Source: Aeromonas lusitana
GTDB taxonomy: Bacteria; Pseudomonadota; Gammaproteobacteria; Enterobacterales; Aeromonadaceae
Direction: 5' to 3'
Assembly (NCBI RefSeq): GCF_002812985.1
Contig: NZ_PGCP01000015.1
Coordinates: forward strand, 62,001 to 126,000
DNA: 64,000 nucleotides
Made by a program: the position numbers and the translations under genes. Of this stretch, positions 56,938 to 64,000 are shown piece by piece (within the stretch, counting starts at the first letter, position 1; the number at the start of each line of letters is the position of its first letter). The notes below the pieces were generated by a model, which did not search any database, had not been told where the DNA came from, and worked only from the letters and a program-made list of their open reading frames with translations.

Positions 56938-58308
56938 ATGAACAAGGCCGTTGAAACCCGATTGAACAAGTCCCGCCCCGGTGGCTGGGTGCCGCAGGAT
57001 CAGGCCCACATCGAGCGCTGGGTCGTGCGGTTGCACAAATACGTGGCCCAGCAGCCACGCCCCCTGGTGCCGCCCATCGCCCAGTTGCAGGATCTGGTGA
57101 GATCGGATCCCCTGTTGCACGCCCAGGCCGATGCCATGTTCAAGGAGGCCTGGCGCCACGAGCACCTGACCCCCCTCGGCCAGGTCGAGGTGAAGAGCTT
57201 CGACGAGTTTCTGGTCCTGCTCAACGGCATCATGACCACGGCCCCCGAGGCCTATCAGGACGTGCAGAGCCACTCTCCCTCCGGCCTCATCGGCTTTCCC
57301 ATCAACGCCCTGCTGGACTGGCCCATGGCGACCCGCTCCGGTTACCTGTTCTTCGCCAACGCCCTGATCAACCAGCAGTTCAAGAAGATCCTCGGCTACT
57401 GGGCGCTGTTCCTGCAAAGCCAGGCGTCGCGTTACGTGCTGACCGAGCCGGTCAGCCGGCTGGATCGGGAGACCCTGATCGTGCCCTGGCTCGGCGACGT
57501 CGCCCAGGCCGAGATGGTGCAGGTAGCCCGCGGCGCCCTGGGGGAGGGCAGCAACCCGACGCCGGCCAGCTTCGCGCAAATCTTCCAGTGCGATCCGGCG
57601 GACGCCCACTATGGCTTTGGCTGCTGGGATGACTTCTTCACCCGCACCTTCCGCCCCGGCGTGCGGCCCGTCTCGGCGCAGGGGGATGACGGCGTCATCG
57701 TCAGCGCCTGTGAGTCGGCACCCTTGCAGGTCAAGACGGGGGTGAGCCGCAGCGATCGCTTCTGGCTCAAGGGCCAGCCCTATTCATTGGACAACATGCT
57801 CGATTTTGACGAGACCAGCGCCCAGTTCGAGGGGGGCACCGTCTATCAGGCCTTCCTCAGCGCCCTGAGCTACCACCGCTGGCACAGCCCGGTGAGCGGC
57901 ACCATCCGCAAGGTGAAGGTGGTCAACGGCACCTACTATCTGGAAAACCAGTACGAGGGCTTCCTCGATGCCGACGGCGCCGACCCCAGCGCACCCAACA
58001 ACTCCCAGCCCTTCCTCACCTCGGTGGCGACCCGGGCGCTGATCTTCATCGAGGCGGACAACCCCAAGATAGGCCTGATGTGCGTGGTGCCCGTGGGCAT
58101 GGCGGAGGTGTCGAGCTGCGACATCACGGTGAAGGCGGGGGACAGGGTGAAGAAGGGGGATCAGCTCGGCATGTTCCACTTCGGCGGCTCCACCCACTGC
58201 CTGTTGTTCCGCAAGGGGGTGGACCTGGCGTTCGACTTCCACGGTCAGAACCCAGGGCTGGATGCCACCAACCTGCGGGTCAACACGGCTCTGGCGCGGG
58301 TGAAGTAA
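56938..58308 (+). CDS. Phosphatidylserine decarboxylase-related enzyme of the PsiD type
   Basis: Predicted pyruvoyl-dependent decarboxylase of 456 residues. The N-terminal half holds the domain that precedes the catalytic part in fungal PsiD-type proteins, with LLNGIMTTAPEAY and GLIGFPINALLDWPM. The C-terminal half is a phosphatidylserine-decarboxylase fold with DDFFTRTFRPGVRP, SYHRWHSPVSGTI (His), VVPVGMAEVSSC, and the self-cleavage site HFGGSTHCLLF, where GGST takes the place of LGST; Ser would become the pyruvoyl group. PsiD itself is a tryptophan decarboxylase, and family members act on free amino acids. The substrate here is unknown. It is much longer than housekeeping Psd and soluble. 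ATG 56938 has GAGGAG seven bases upstream. Confidence 0.85.
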   Translation: MNKAVETRLNKSRPGGWVPQDQAHIERWVVRLHKYVAQQPRPLVPPIAQLQDLVRSDPLLHAQADAMFKEAWRHEHLTPLGQVEVKSFDEFLVLLNGIMTTAPEAYQDVQSHSPSGLIGFPINALLDWPMATRSGYLFFANALINQQFKKILGYWALFLQSQASRYVLTEPVSRLDRETLIVPWLGDVAQAEMVQVARGALGEGSNPTPASFAQIFQCDPADAHYGFGCWDDFFTRTFRPGVRPVSAQGDDGVIVSACESAPLQVKTGVSRSDRFWLKGQPYSLDNMLDFDETSAQFEGGTVYQAFLSALSYHRWHSPVSGTIRKVKVVNGTYYLENQYEGFLDADGADPSAPNNSQPFLTSVATRALIFIEADNPKIGLMCVVPVGMAEVSSCDITVKAGDRVKKGDQLGMFHFGGSTHCLLFRKGVDLAFDFHGQNPGLDATNLRVNTALARVK

Positions 58309-58325
58309 GGCCTATCCGGTTCGAC

Positions 58326-58350
58326 GAGGCCGCCTGCGGGCGGCCTTTTT
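58326..58350 (+). terminator. Terminator of the decarboxylase gene
   Basis: AGGCCGCC/GGCGGCCT stem and TTTTT, 18 bases after the stop. Confidence 0.88.
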
Positions 58351-58536
58351 ATTGGCGCGACGCTGGCAAGCGCGTCCCTGGCGAGGCCTTGATCTCTTGG
58401 GGTGAATCGAATCACAAGGTGCCATGCCATAGTCTGAGCGAATGGTGTCGATACCTTGAACATAATTCACGTCCCCTGCGGCCCTCGCCATAATCGGGGG
58501 CCGGCCATCCCGGCCAGCCAACGCCAAGGAGATCTC

Positions 58537-59358
58537 ATGTCCCCCCGCTTTACCGAGTGGCGCCAGCCCCTGCAACTGGGCGAGGTGCGGCTCGACATCG
58601 CCGCCATCGGCCGCACCGGCCACCGTGCCCCCGTCGTCTTCCTGCACGGGTTCGGCTCCAGCAAGGAGGATTACGCCGATCTGGTCCAGCATCCCGAGTT
58701 TGACGGTCGCCCCTTCCTGGCCTGGGATGCCCCCGGCTGTGGCGCCTCCACCCTGGATCGCCCAGAGCGCATCGATCTGCCGCTGCTGGTGATGACGGCG
58801 CGGCAGCTGATCGATCATCAGGGGTTCGAGCGCTTCCACCTGGTGGGCCACTCCATGGGCGGGCTGACCGCCCTGCTGCTGGCACACCTCTATCCGGAGC
58901 GCGTGCTCAGCTTCACCAGCATAGAGGGCAACCTGGCGCCGGAGGATTGCTTCCTAAGCCGTCAGGTATATGCCCATCCGGCGCAGAGTGACGAGGCCTT
59001 CTTTGCCGCCTTTATCGAGCGCACCCGCCACGGCCGCGACGTCTCGAGCACCTTCTATGCCGCGACCCTGCGCCACAGGGTGCGCACCGAGGCGGTGCGG
59101 CCCATCTTCCGCTCCATGGTCACCCACTCGGACGAGGGGGATCTGCTCGGCAAGTTTCTCGCCCTGCCTTGCCCGCAGCACTTCATGTACGGCGAGCAGA
59201 ACCGTCATCTCTCCTATCTGGGGCAGCTGGCGCAGGCCGGGGTCAGGCTGACCGAGATCCCCCACTGCGGTCACTTCCCCATGTACTCCAATCCTGTGCT
59301 GATGTGGTGGGCCCTCGCCGAGTTCTTCGGGGAGAGCGAACGCTTCGCCGGTATCTGA
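58537..59358 (+). CDS. Alpha/beta-fold hydrolase
   Basis: A 273-residue serine hydrolase. The oxyanion loop VVFLHGFGSSKEDY, the nucleophile elbow VGHSMGGLTAL (Ser in GHSMGG), and the catalytic His in IPHCGHFPMYSNP are clear; the acid probably lies in the loop before MYGEQN. There is no signal peptide, so it is cytoplasmic. ATG 58537 has AAGGAG seven bases upstream; the frame extends to 58456 with no support. The substrate is unknown. A long weak hairpin (AATGACCT/AGGTCATT, about 59366-59414) follows. Confidence 0.88.
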   Translation: MSPRFTEWRQPLQLGEVRLDIAAIGRTGHRAPVVFLHGFGSSKEDYADLVQHPEFDGRPFLAWDAPGCGASTLDRPERIDLPLLVMTARQLIDHQGFERFHLVGHSMGGLTALLLAHLYPERVLSFTSIEGNLAPEDCFLSRQVYAHPAQSDEAFFAAFIERTRHGRDVSSTFYAATLRHRVRTEAVRPIFRSMVTHSDEGDLLGKFLALPCPQHFMYGEQNRHLSYLGQLAQAGVRLTEIPHCGHFPMYSNPVLMWWALAEFFGESERFAGI

Positions 59359-59554
59359 ACGACGGAATGACCTGGGTTGAGAGAGGCGGTCAGCCTTTTC
59401 ACGCCTAGGTCATTTCCCTGATATATCAGCCTCTTGGGGATTGGCCCTGGTGGGATGTCGCAGAGGGGAGTGATGTTAAGCCGTCCCGGCGAGTCAATAC
59501 GGGTCTGCCGCAAGCCAATGGGGGCTACGGCATTGGCCTTATTGGCTGAGGTGG
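59359..59554. other. Convergent intergenic region
   Basis: Holds a stem-loop with arms AATGACCT and AGGTCATT near 59366-59414 and nothing else that I can name. It lies between the hydrolase and exporter genes. Confidence 0.45.
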
Positions 59555-60151
59555 CTAGCCGCGCAGCAGGATCAGGGCGAGCAGCCCGAAGCTGAGGGCG
59601 CTGATGCGGTTGATCCAGTGGCCGCCCCGTCCTTGCAGCCAGCGACGGGCCTTGCGGGCCGAGAGGATGTAGCCGCCGTGCACCAGGATCATCAGCAGGC
59701 AGAAGCTGGTGACCAGTAGCAGAAACTGCGGCAGATAGCTGCTCTCACGGTCGATAAACTGGGGCAGCACCGACAGGAAGAAGATCAGGGCATTGGGATT
59801 CGCAAATTGCAGCATGATCCCCTCCAAAAAGAGGTGTCGGCGTGGGGTCGGCGCCACCTCGCCCGCCAGATTGGGCACGGTACGCCACAGCTTCACGCCG
59901 AGCCAGGCCAGGTAGATCACGCCGCCATAGCGCACCCAGTCGAAGGCGGTGGGGGAGGCGGCGATGAGCACCCCTAGGCTGGTGGCGGAGAGAGTGGCGA
60001 CCCCGAGTACCCCGCAGGTGAGGCCGGCCATGCCGATGAGGGCCGGTCCCAGCCCGTGATTGAGGGCATTGGTGAGGGATTTCAATACGCTGGGGCCCGG
60101 ACTGAGAATGGTCAGGGCGGCCATGGCGAGGAACATGAGATAGAGGTGCAC
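59555..60151 (-). CDS. LysE/RhtB-family amino acid exporter
   Basis: Inner-membrane exporter of 198 residues with about six hydrophobic segments. The N-terminal motif LTILSPGPSVLKSLTNALNHG is the RhtB/LysE signature, followed by GAxxG-like GMAGLTCGVLG, RYGGVIYLAWLGVKLWR, and FANPNALIFFLSVLPQF. The start is a GTG at 60151 with AGG further upstream. It is divergent from a LysR regulator gene 104 bases away, which probably controls it. The exported amino acid is unknown. Confidence 0.9.
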   Translation of the reverse strand: MHLYLMFLAMAALTILSPGPSVLKSLTNALNHGLGPALIGMAGLTCGVLGVATLSATSLGVLIAASPTAFDWVRYGGVIYLAWLGVKLWRTVPNLAGEVAPTPRRHLFLEGIMLQFANPNALIFFLSVLPQFIDRESSYLPQFLLLVTSFCLLMILVHGGYILSARKARRWLQGRGGHWINRISALSFGLLALILLRG

Positions 60152-60255
60152 GTGGGATCCGAAACCTGAGAGGGGATGACGAGCATTGTTGTGACTCGCC
60201 GCTTATACGTAAAATCCGAAGAAAGTAACGACCCGATTCGAACAGGCTATCAACC

Positions 60256-61155
60256 ATGATCAATTTCCGACTCGTCCGCCATCTCTGGCTGTTTCTGGCG
60301 GTGGCCGAGGAGCGCCATTTCGGCCGCGCCGCCCGCCGCCTCGGCATGACCCAGCCGCCCCTGACCGAGCAGATCAAGGTGCTGGAGCACGCCCTGCGGG
60401 TGAAGCTGTTCGATCGCACTCCCAAGGGAGTGCAGCTCACCCCGGCGGGGCAGGCGATCCTGCCCGCGGTGCGGCGGCTGGCGGATCAGCTAGAACACCT
60501 GGAGCTGGCGGTGCGGGAGGCGGCATCGGGTCAGGTGGGGCTGCTGACCATAGGGGCCATCACCTCGGCCATGCTGGACGAGCTGCCGGCGGTGATCGAG
60601 CGGCTCAAGCTGAGCCACCCCGGCGTCACCGTCTCGGTGCGGGAGATAGACAGCGCAGACGCCATCCCGGCGCTGGAGAGCGGCGAGCTGGATCTGGCCC
60701 TGGTGCGGCTGGCCGGGCGGGATGAGGGCAGCATACGAGTGCGACCCTTGAAGCAGGACAGGCTGGCGGTGGCCCTGCCCCTGGCTCATTCGCTGGCGGG
60801 GGAGGCGTCCGTGCCCCTGGCGGCCCTGGCGGAGGATCCCTTCGTCTTGTTCCCCCGTGCCCTCAACCCGACCTATTTCGATACCCTGATGGCCTGCTGC
60901 CACGAGGCGGGCTTCGCCCCCCGGGTGCTGCACGAGGCGCGCACAGTGGCGTCCCAGGTGGCCTTCGTCGGCTGTGGCCAAGGGGTGGCCCTGGTGCCCG
61001 AGACCCTGCACAAGAGTGCCCCCGCCAACGTGGTGATCCGCCCGCTGGCGGGAGAGGTGCAGGTGGTGACCACGGCGCTGGCCTGGCACGGGGAGCGCCC
61101 GCCCGCGCTGCTGGATCTGCTGCTGGCGGAGCTGGGAGGCGAGACCCGGCTCTGA
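60256..61155 (+). CDS. LysR-family regulator beside the exporter gene
   Basis: A 300-residue regulator. The helix-turn-helix reads LWLFLAVAEERHFGRAARRLGMTQPPLTEQIKVLEHALRVKLFDRT, typical of the CynR/BenM-like branch. The effector domain starts near residue 92 (VGLLTIGAITSAML). Divergent from the LysE-type exporter gene, so an amino acid co-inducer is plausible. Downstream, 61175-61240 has weak similarity to its own 3' end, too weak to call a repeat. Confidence 0.9.
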   Translation: MINFRLVRHLWLFLAVAEERHFGRAARRLGMTQPPLTEQIKVLEHALRVKLFDRTPKGVQLTPAGQAILPAVRRLADQLEHLELAVREAASGQVGLLTIGAITSAMLDELPAVIERLKLSHPGVTVSVREIDSADAIPALESGELDLALVRLAGRDEGSIRVRPLKQDRLAVALPLAHSLAGEASVPLAALAEDPFVLFPRALNPTYFDTLMACCHEAGFAPRVLHEARTVASQVAFVGCGQGVALVPETLHKSAPANVVIRPLAGEVQVVTTALAWHGERPPALLDLLLAELGGETRL

Positions 61156-61364
61156 TGCCCTGCGCCGTATCGCCGGCTGACATCCTGCTAACCGAGGTGG
61201 GGCTGGCAGACAGGGATCTCGTCATTTTCGTGATCGGCAGCACGTCCTGCGGCTTTAAAGGCACAAACTGAGCGGAGCAACTAAAGTCCCGGCGCCGGAG
61301 CGCCGATAGCCTTGGGCAGTATGGGGACTCTCTTGGCCTCCAGTCACCACAAGGATCTGTAGTC

Positions 61365-63254
61365 ATGACACTCTCGTTGCGCGGCAAGCTGCTGGCGACC
61401 AGCCTGGGGGTAGTGCTGCTGATGGCGGCCCTGCTCGGCGTGGTCGCCTTCCATACCCTCAAGTCCCGCACCCAGGAGGCCATCCAGAGCGAGGCCCTCA
61501 ACTACGGCCACGCCTACTCGGTGGCCATCGGCAACTGGATGGAGGACAGGCGCCACGCGGTGGACGCCCTGGCTGCCGTGATCGCGGAGGATCCGGCGAC
61601 GGCCCTGGTGCCCCATCTGCTGCAGACCCGCACCTCGGGCGGCTTCGGGCTCACCTACTTCGGTTCGACCGAGGGTGTGATGACCCGCCACGATCCCTCC
61701 CTCAACACCGCCAACTACGATCCCCGCCAGCGCCCCTGGTACCAGAACGCCATCAAGGCGGGCAAGCTGATCGTCACCGCCCCCTATGTCAGCGTGACCA
61801 TGCAACAGCTGGTGGTGACCCTGGCGGAGCCTGTGTCCCATCAGGGCCAGGTGATCGGCACCGCCGGGGCGGATCTCTCCCTGGATGCCCTCATCGACGA
61901 GGTGCTGGCCATGAAGGTGCAGGGGGAGGGCTACGCCATGCTGCTGGACCGCTCCGGTCTCATCGTCGGGCACCCCCAGAAGGAGCTGGCCCTCAAGCAG
62001 GTGGCCGAGCTGGATCCCGGCCTGTCGGGAACGAGTCTGGACGGCTGGAGCCGGGATGGTGAGCTGCATGGCGCCACCATAGACGGGCGCGACGTGCTGC
62101 TGTCGGTGCAGGGGGTGCCCGGCACCGACTGGCTGTTGGCCATGGTGATGTACAAGGACGTGCTGGAGGCGCCGCTCGCCACCCTGTTGTGGCAGCTGGT
62201 GGGGCTGACCCTGGTGCTCTTGCTGGTGTTCGGCGCCCTGCTCATCGCCATGTTCAACTACCTGTTCGCCGATCTCGGCCGGGTGTCGAAGGCGCTGGCC
62301 AATATCGCCCACGGTGAGGGGGATCTGACGGTGCAGATAGATACCCGCAGCCAGGATGAGGTGGGTCAGCTGGCCCGAAGCTTCAACCAGTTCGTGGCCA
62401 GGCTGCACGGCATCGTCAGCCGGCTGCGGGATGCGACGGCCGAGCTGGCGGCCCAGTCCCGTGCCCAGGCCAGTGGCGCCGAGGCGCGCAGTCAGCGGGT
62501 GCGCCAGCAGCAGGACGAGATCGTCATGGTGGCGACGGCCGTGACCGAGATGGCCTCCGCCACCCAGGAGATCGCCGGCAACGCCGAGTTCGCCGCCACC
62601 ACCTCGGGGGAGGCGGTACAACTCGCGGTGGCGGGTCAAACTCAGGTCAGCCAGAGCCAGCGCAGCATCACGGGCCTCGCCGATGAAGTCGCCGATGCCA
62701 GCCAGACCATCCATGAGCTCGACACCCATGCCCAGAAGATCAGCGGCATTTTGGCCACCATCAGCGGCATCGCCGAGCAGACCAATCTGCTGGCCCTGAA
62801 CGCCGCCATCGAGGCGGCCCGGGCCGGGGAGCAGGGGCGCGGCTTTGCTGTGGTGGCGGACGAGGTGCGGGTGCTGTCGCGCCGCACCCACGACTCCACT
62901 GCCGAGATCCAGCAGATGATCGAGACACTGCAGCAGACCACCAGACGCGCCGTCAACGGCATGGAGACCAGCCGTCAACTGGCGAGCACCAGCGTGGAGG
63001 ATGCCGAAGCCGCGAACCTGAGCCTAGGCCAGATCAACGAGGCCATCGGTGCCATCAGCGACATGGCGACCCAGATAGCGGCGGCGGCGGAGGAGCAGAC
63101 CTCGGTCACCGGCGAGATCAGCCGTAACACCGAGAACATACGCCACGTCTCCCAGGAGCTGGCGGAGCAGGCGCGGGAGGAGGCCCATCAGGCGGCATCC
63201 CTCAAGGCCCTGACCGAGCGACTGGAGCAGGAGATAGGCCGCTTCAGGCTCTGA
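61365..63254 (+). CDS. dCACHE chemoreceptor, probable amino acid sensor
   Basis: Methyl-accepting chemotaxis protein of 629 residues. TM1 is about 8-30. The periplasmic dCACHE domain has [27 protein letters not shown] and [13 protein letters not shown], which place Tyr, Arg, Trp-Tyr, Tyr and Asp as in the amino-acid-binding motif of dCACHE receptors such as Pseudomonas PctA. TM2 is about 275-297, then HAMP and a signalling domain with the tip [20 protein letters not shown]. No CheR-docking tail. Amino acid sensing is inferred from the motif. Confidence 0.93.
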   Translation: MTLSLRGKLLATSLGVVLLMAALLGVVAFHTLKSRTQEAIQSEALNYGHAYSVAIGNWMEDRRHAVDALAAVIAEDPATALVPHLLQTRTSGGFGLTYFGSTEGVMTRHDPSLNTANYDPRQRPWYQNAIKAGKLIVTAPYVSVTMQQLVVTLAEPVSHQGQVIGTAGADLSLDALIDEVLAMKVQGEGYAMLLDRSGLIVGHPQKELALKQVAELDPGLSGTSLDGWSRDGELHGATIDGRDVLLSVQGVPGTDWLLAMVMYKDVLEAPLATLLWQLVGLTLVLLLVFGALLIAMFNYLFADLGRVSKALANIAHGEGDLTVQIDTRSQDEVGQLARSFNQFVARLHGIVSRLRDATAELAAQSRAQASGAEARSQRVRQQQDEIVMVATAVTEMASATQEIAGNAEFAATTSGEAVQLAVAGQTQVSQSQRSITGLADEVADASQTIHELDTHAQKISGILATISGIAEQTNLLALNAAIEAARAGEQGRGFAVVADEVRVLSRRTHDSTAEIQQMIETLQQTTRRAVNGMETSRQLASTSVEDAEAANLSLGQINEAIGAISDMATQIAAAAEEQTSVTGEISRNTENIRHVSQELAEQAREEAHQAASLKALTERLEQEIGRFRL

Positions 63255-63272
63255 TGACGGCGTAACAGAGAT

Positions 63273-63299
63273 AAAAAAGGCGGCTCGGGCCGCCTTTAT
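63273..63299 (+). terminator. Terminator of the dCACHE chemoreceptor gene
   Basis: AAAGGCGGC/GCCGCCTTT stem with TTTATT; A-rich on the other side, so it may also serve the minus-strand GNAT gene. Confidence 0.85.
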
Positions 63300-63382
63300 T
63301 CATTCCACGAATGGATGTGCTCAGCCCATGCACCAGATGAATGAAGTGTGCGTAATGGGGCCGATCAGTCCTGCGGGCGCCG

Positions 63383-63826
63383 TCAGAGCAGCTTGTTGTA
63401 GCTGTAGAAGTCGAGATCTCGGCGGTAGCCGTGCTGCTCGTAGAGCGCCTGGGCGCCCAGGTTGTCGGTGGCCGTGCTCAGCATCAGGAAGGCGGCGCCG
63501 GTGGCGCGGCCGTGGTCGTCGGCCCGGGCCAGCAGGGCCTGGGCGACCCCCTGCTTGCGGGCGCTTGGCGCCACGAACAGGTCATACAGCAGCCAGATGG
63601 GCTTGAGTTCGAGGGAGCAGAACAGGGGGTAGAGATGGGCGAAGCCCAGCAGCTCGCCGGCCTCGTTCTCGGCCAGGAACAGCACGGACTCCTGGCGGGC
63701 GCAGCGCTCTCGCAGGAAGGCCTCGGCCGCCACGGGCTCGGCAGGCACCTGGTAGAACTCGCGGTATTGCACGAACAGGGGGGCGGCGCGGGGAATGTCG
63801 TCGACCTTGGCTTGGAAAATCTTCAC
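63383..63826 (-). CDS. GNAT-family N-acetyltransferase
   Basis: A 147-residue acetyltransferase with the acetyl-CoA site LYDLFVAPSARKQGVAQALLARADDHG (R/Q-x-x-G-x-G/A form) and the C-terminal TDNLGAQALYEQHGYRRD. The start is a GTG at 63826 with GAGGAG six bases upstream. The acceptor substrate is unknown. A minus-strand terminator-like hairpin lies 35 bases before its start. Confidence 0.9.
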   Translation of the reverse strand: MKIFQAKVDDIPRAAPLFVQYREFYQVPAEPVAAEAFLRERCARQESVLFLAENEAGELLGFAHLYPLFCSLELKPIWLLYDLFVAPSARKQGVAQALLARADDHGRATGAAFLMLSTATDNLGAQALYEQHGYRRDLDFYSYNKLL

Positions 63827-63860
63827 GGGTTTCTCCTCATGGGGCGGTGCAGGGGAAATG

Positions 63861-63891
63861 AAAAAGACCCGTCACCGCAGGGGATCGGGTC
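63861..63891 (-). terminator. Minus-strand terminator upstream of the GNAT gene
   Basis: GACCCG/CGGGTC stem with TTTTTC on the minus strand. It is either the end of a gene outside the window or a leader attenuator of the GNAT gene. Nothing else is recognisable from 63892 to 64000. Confidence 0.55.
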
Positions 63892-64000
63892 GCACCTTGG
63901 GCAGGGTAGCGGCCGGGGGGCACCCAAGCGAGGCGGCAATGGCCCTTTCTCCCCCTTGTTTGCGACACATCAATTCATCGGCGCCCGGGGTCCAGAAACT

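Noticed and set aside
61160..61240. Possible duplicated 3' end of the LysR gene at 60256
   Set aside because: A frame encoding DILLTEVGLADRDL resembles the protein's DLLLAELGGETRL tail, but base identity is only about 15 of 23, not safely above chance in GC-rich DNA.

Overview
The window reads as chromosomal DNA of an Aeromonas-like gammaproteobacterium. The proteins resemble E. coli and Vibrio orthologues, base composition is high in G+C, and the gene orders (nirBDC-cysG, hslVU, galETKM, mglBAC, arcACB, pyrBI) are enterobacterial or vibrionid in style. A Yersinia-type YopT/SycT effector-chaperone pair fits a pathogenic or commensal aeromonad. I infer the genus from the sequence content alone; no database was searched.

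Layout. 0-3.3 kb: the end of a putrescine permease gene (potI), a MOSC protein, tRNA-Pro, an orphan AbiTii-like gene and a thioesterase. 3.3-12.7 kb: recQ, a small cytochrome c, selO, a preQ1-controlled queuosine-precursor transporter, a RyhB small RNA with Fur box, rraA, a chemoreceptor and mgtE. 12.8-14.3 kb: a two-gene type III effector/chaperone unit. 14.4-19.7 kb: the nitrite reduction operon nirB-nirD-nirC-cysG behind an FNR/NarP promoter. 19.9-29.4 kb: a LysR/MFS pair, hslVU behind a heat-shock promoter, ftsN, argS, a LON-domain protein and an ECF sigma/ChrR pair. 29.5-46.5 kb: uppP and a large galactose region (galE-galT-galK-galM-gpr, divergent galR, lacZ, mglBAC and a chemoreceptor) with three GalR-type operators. 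46.6-47 kb: a CsrB/CsrC-type RNA on the minus strand. 47.4-54 kb: a small secreted protein and the arginine deiminase cluster arcA-arcC-arcB-transporter with its own ArgR paralogue. 54-64 kb: pyrBI with a leader-peptide attenuator, tRNA-Trp, a PsiD/phosphatidylserine-decarboxylase-like enzyme, an alpha/beta hydrolase, a LysE exporter with LysR regulator, an amino-acid-type dCACHE chemoreceptor and a GNAT acetyltransferase.

How the genes work together. The gal/lac/mgl block is one galactose regulon: lacZ releases galactose, mglBAC imports it, galETKM metabolises it, and one LacI-family repressor appears to control all three units. nirBDC-cysG couples nitrite import and reduction with synthesis of the sirohaem cofactor. 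The arc cluster makes ATP from arginine under oxygen limitation.

The most unusual signal is a recurrent one. At six genes (recQ, cysG, hslU, galT, galR and the mgl-linked chemoreceptor) a short degenerate copy of the gene's own 3' end lies immediately past the stop codon. In galT this has produced a 36-codon micro-ORF joined by four-base ATGA overlaps to galT upstream and galK downstream. No insertion sequence, prophage or CRISPR array was seen.
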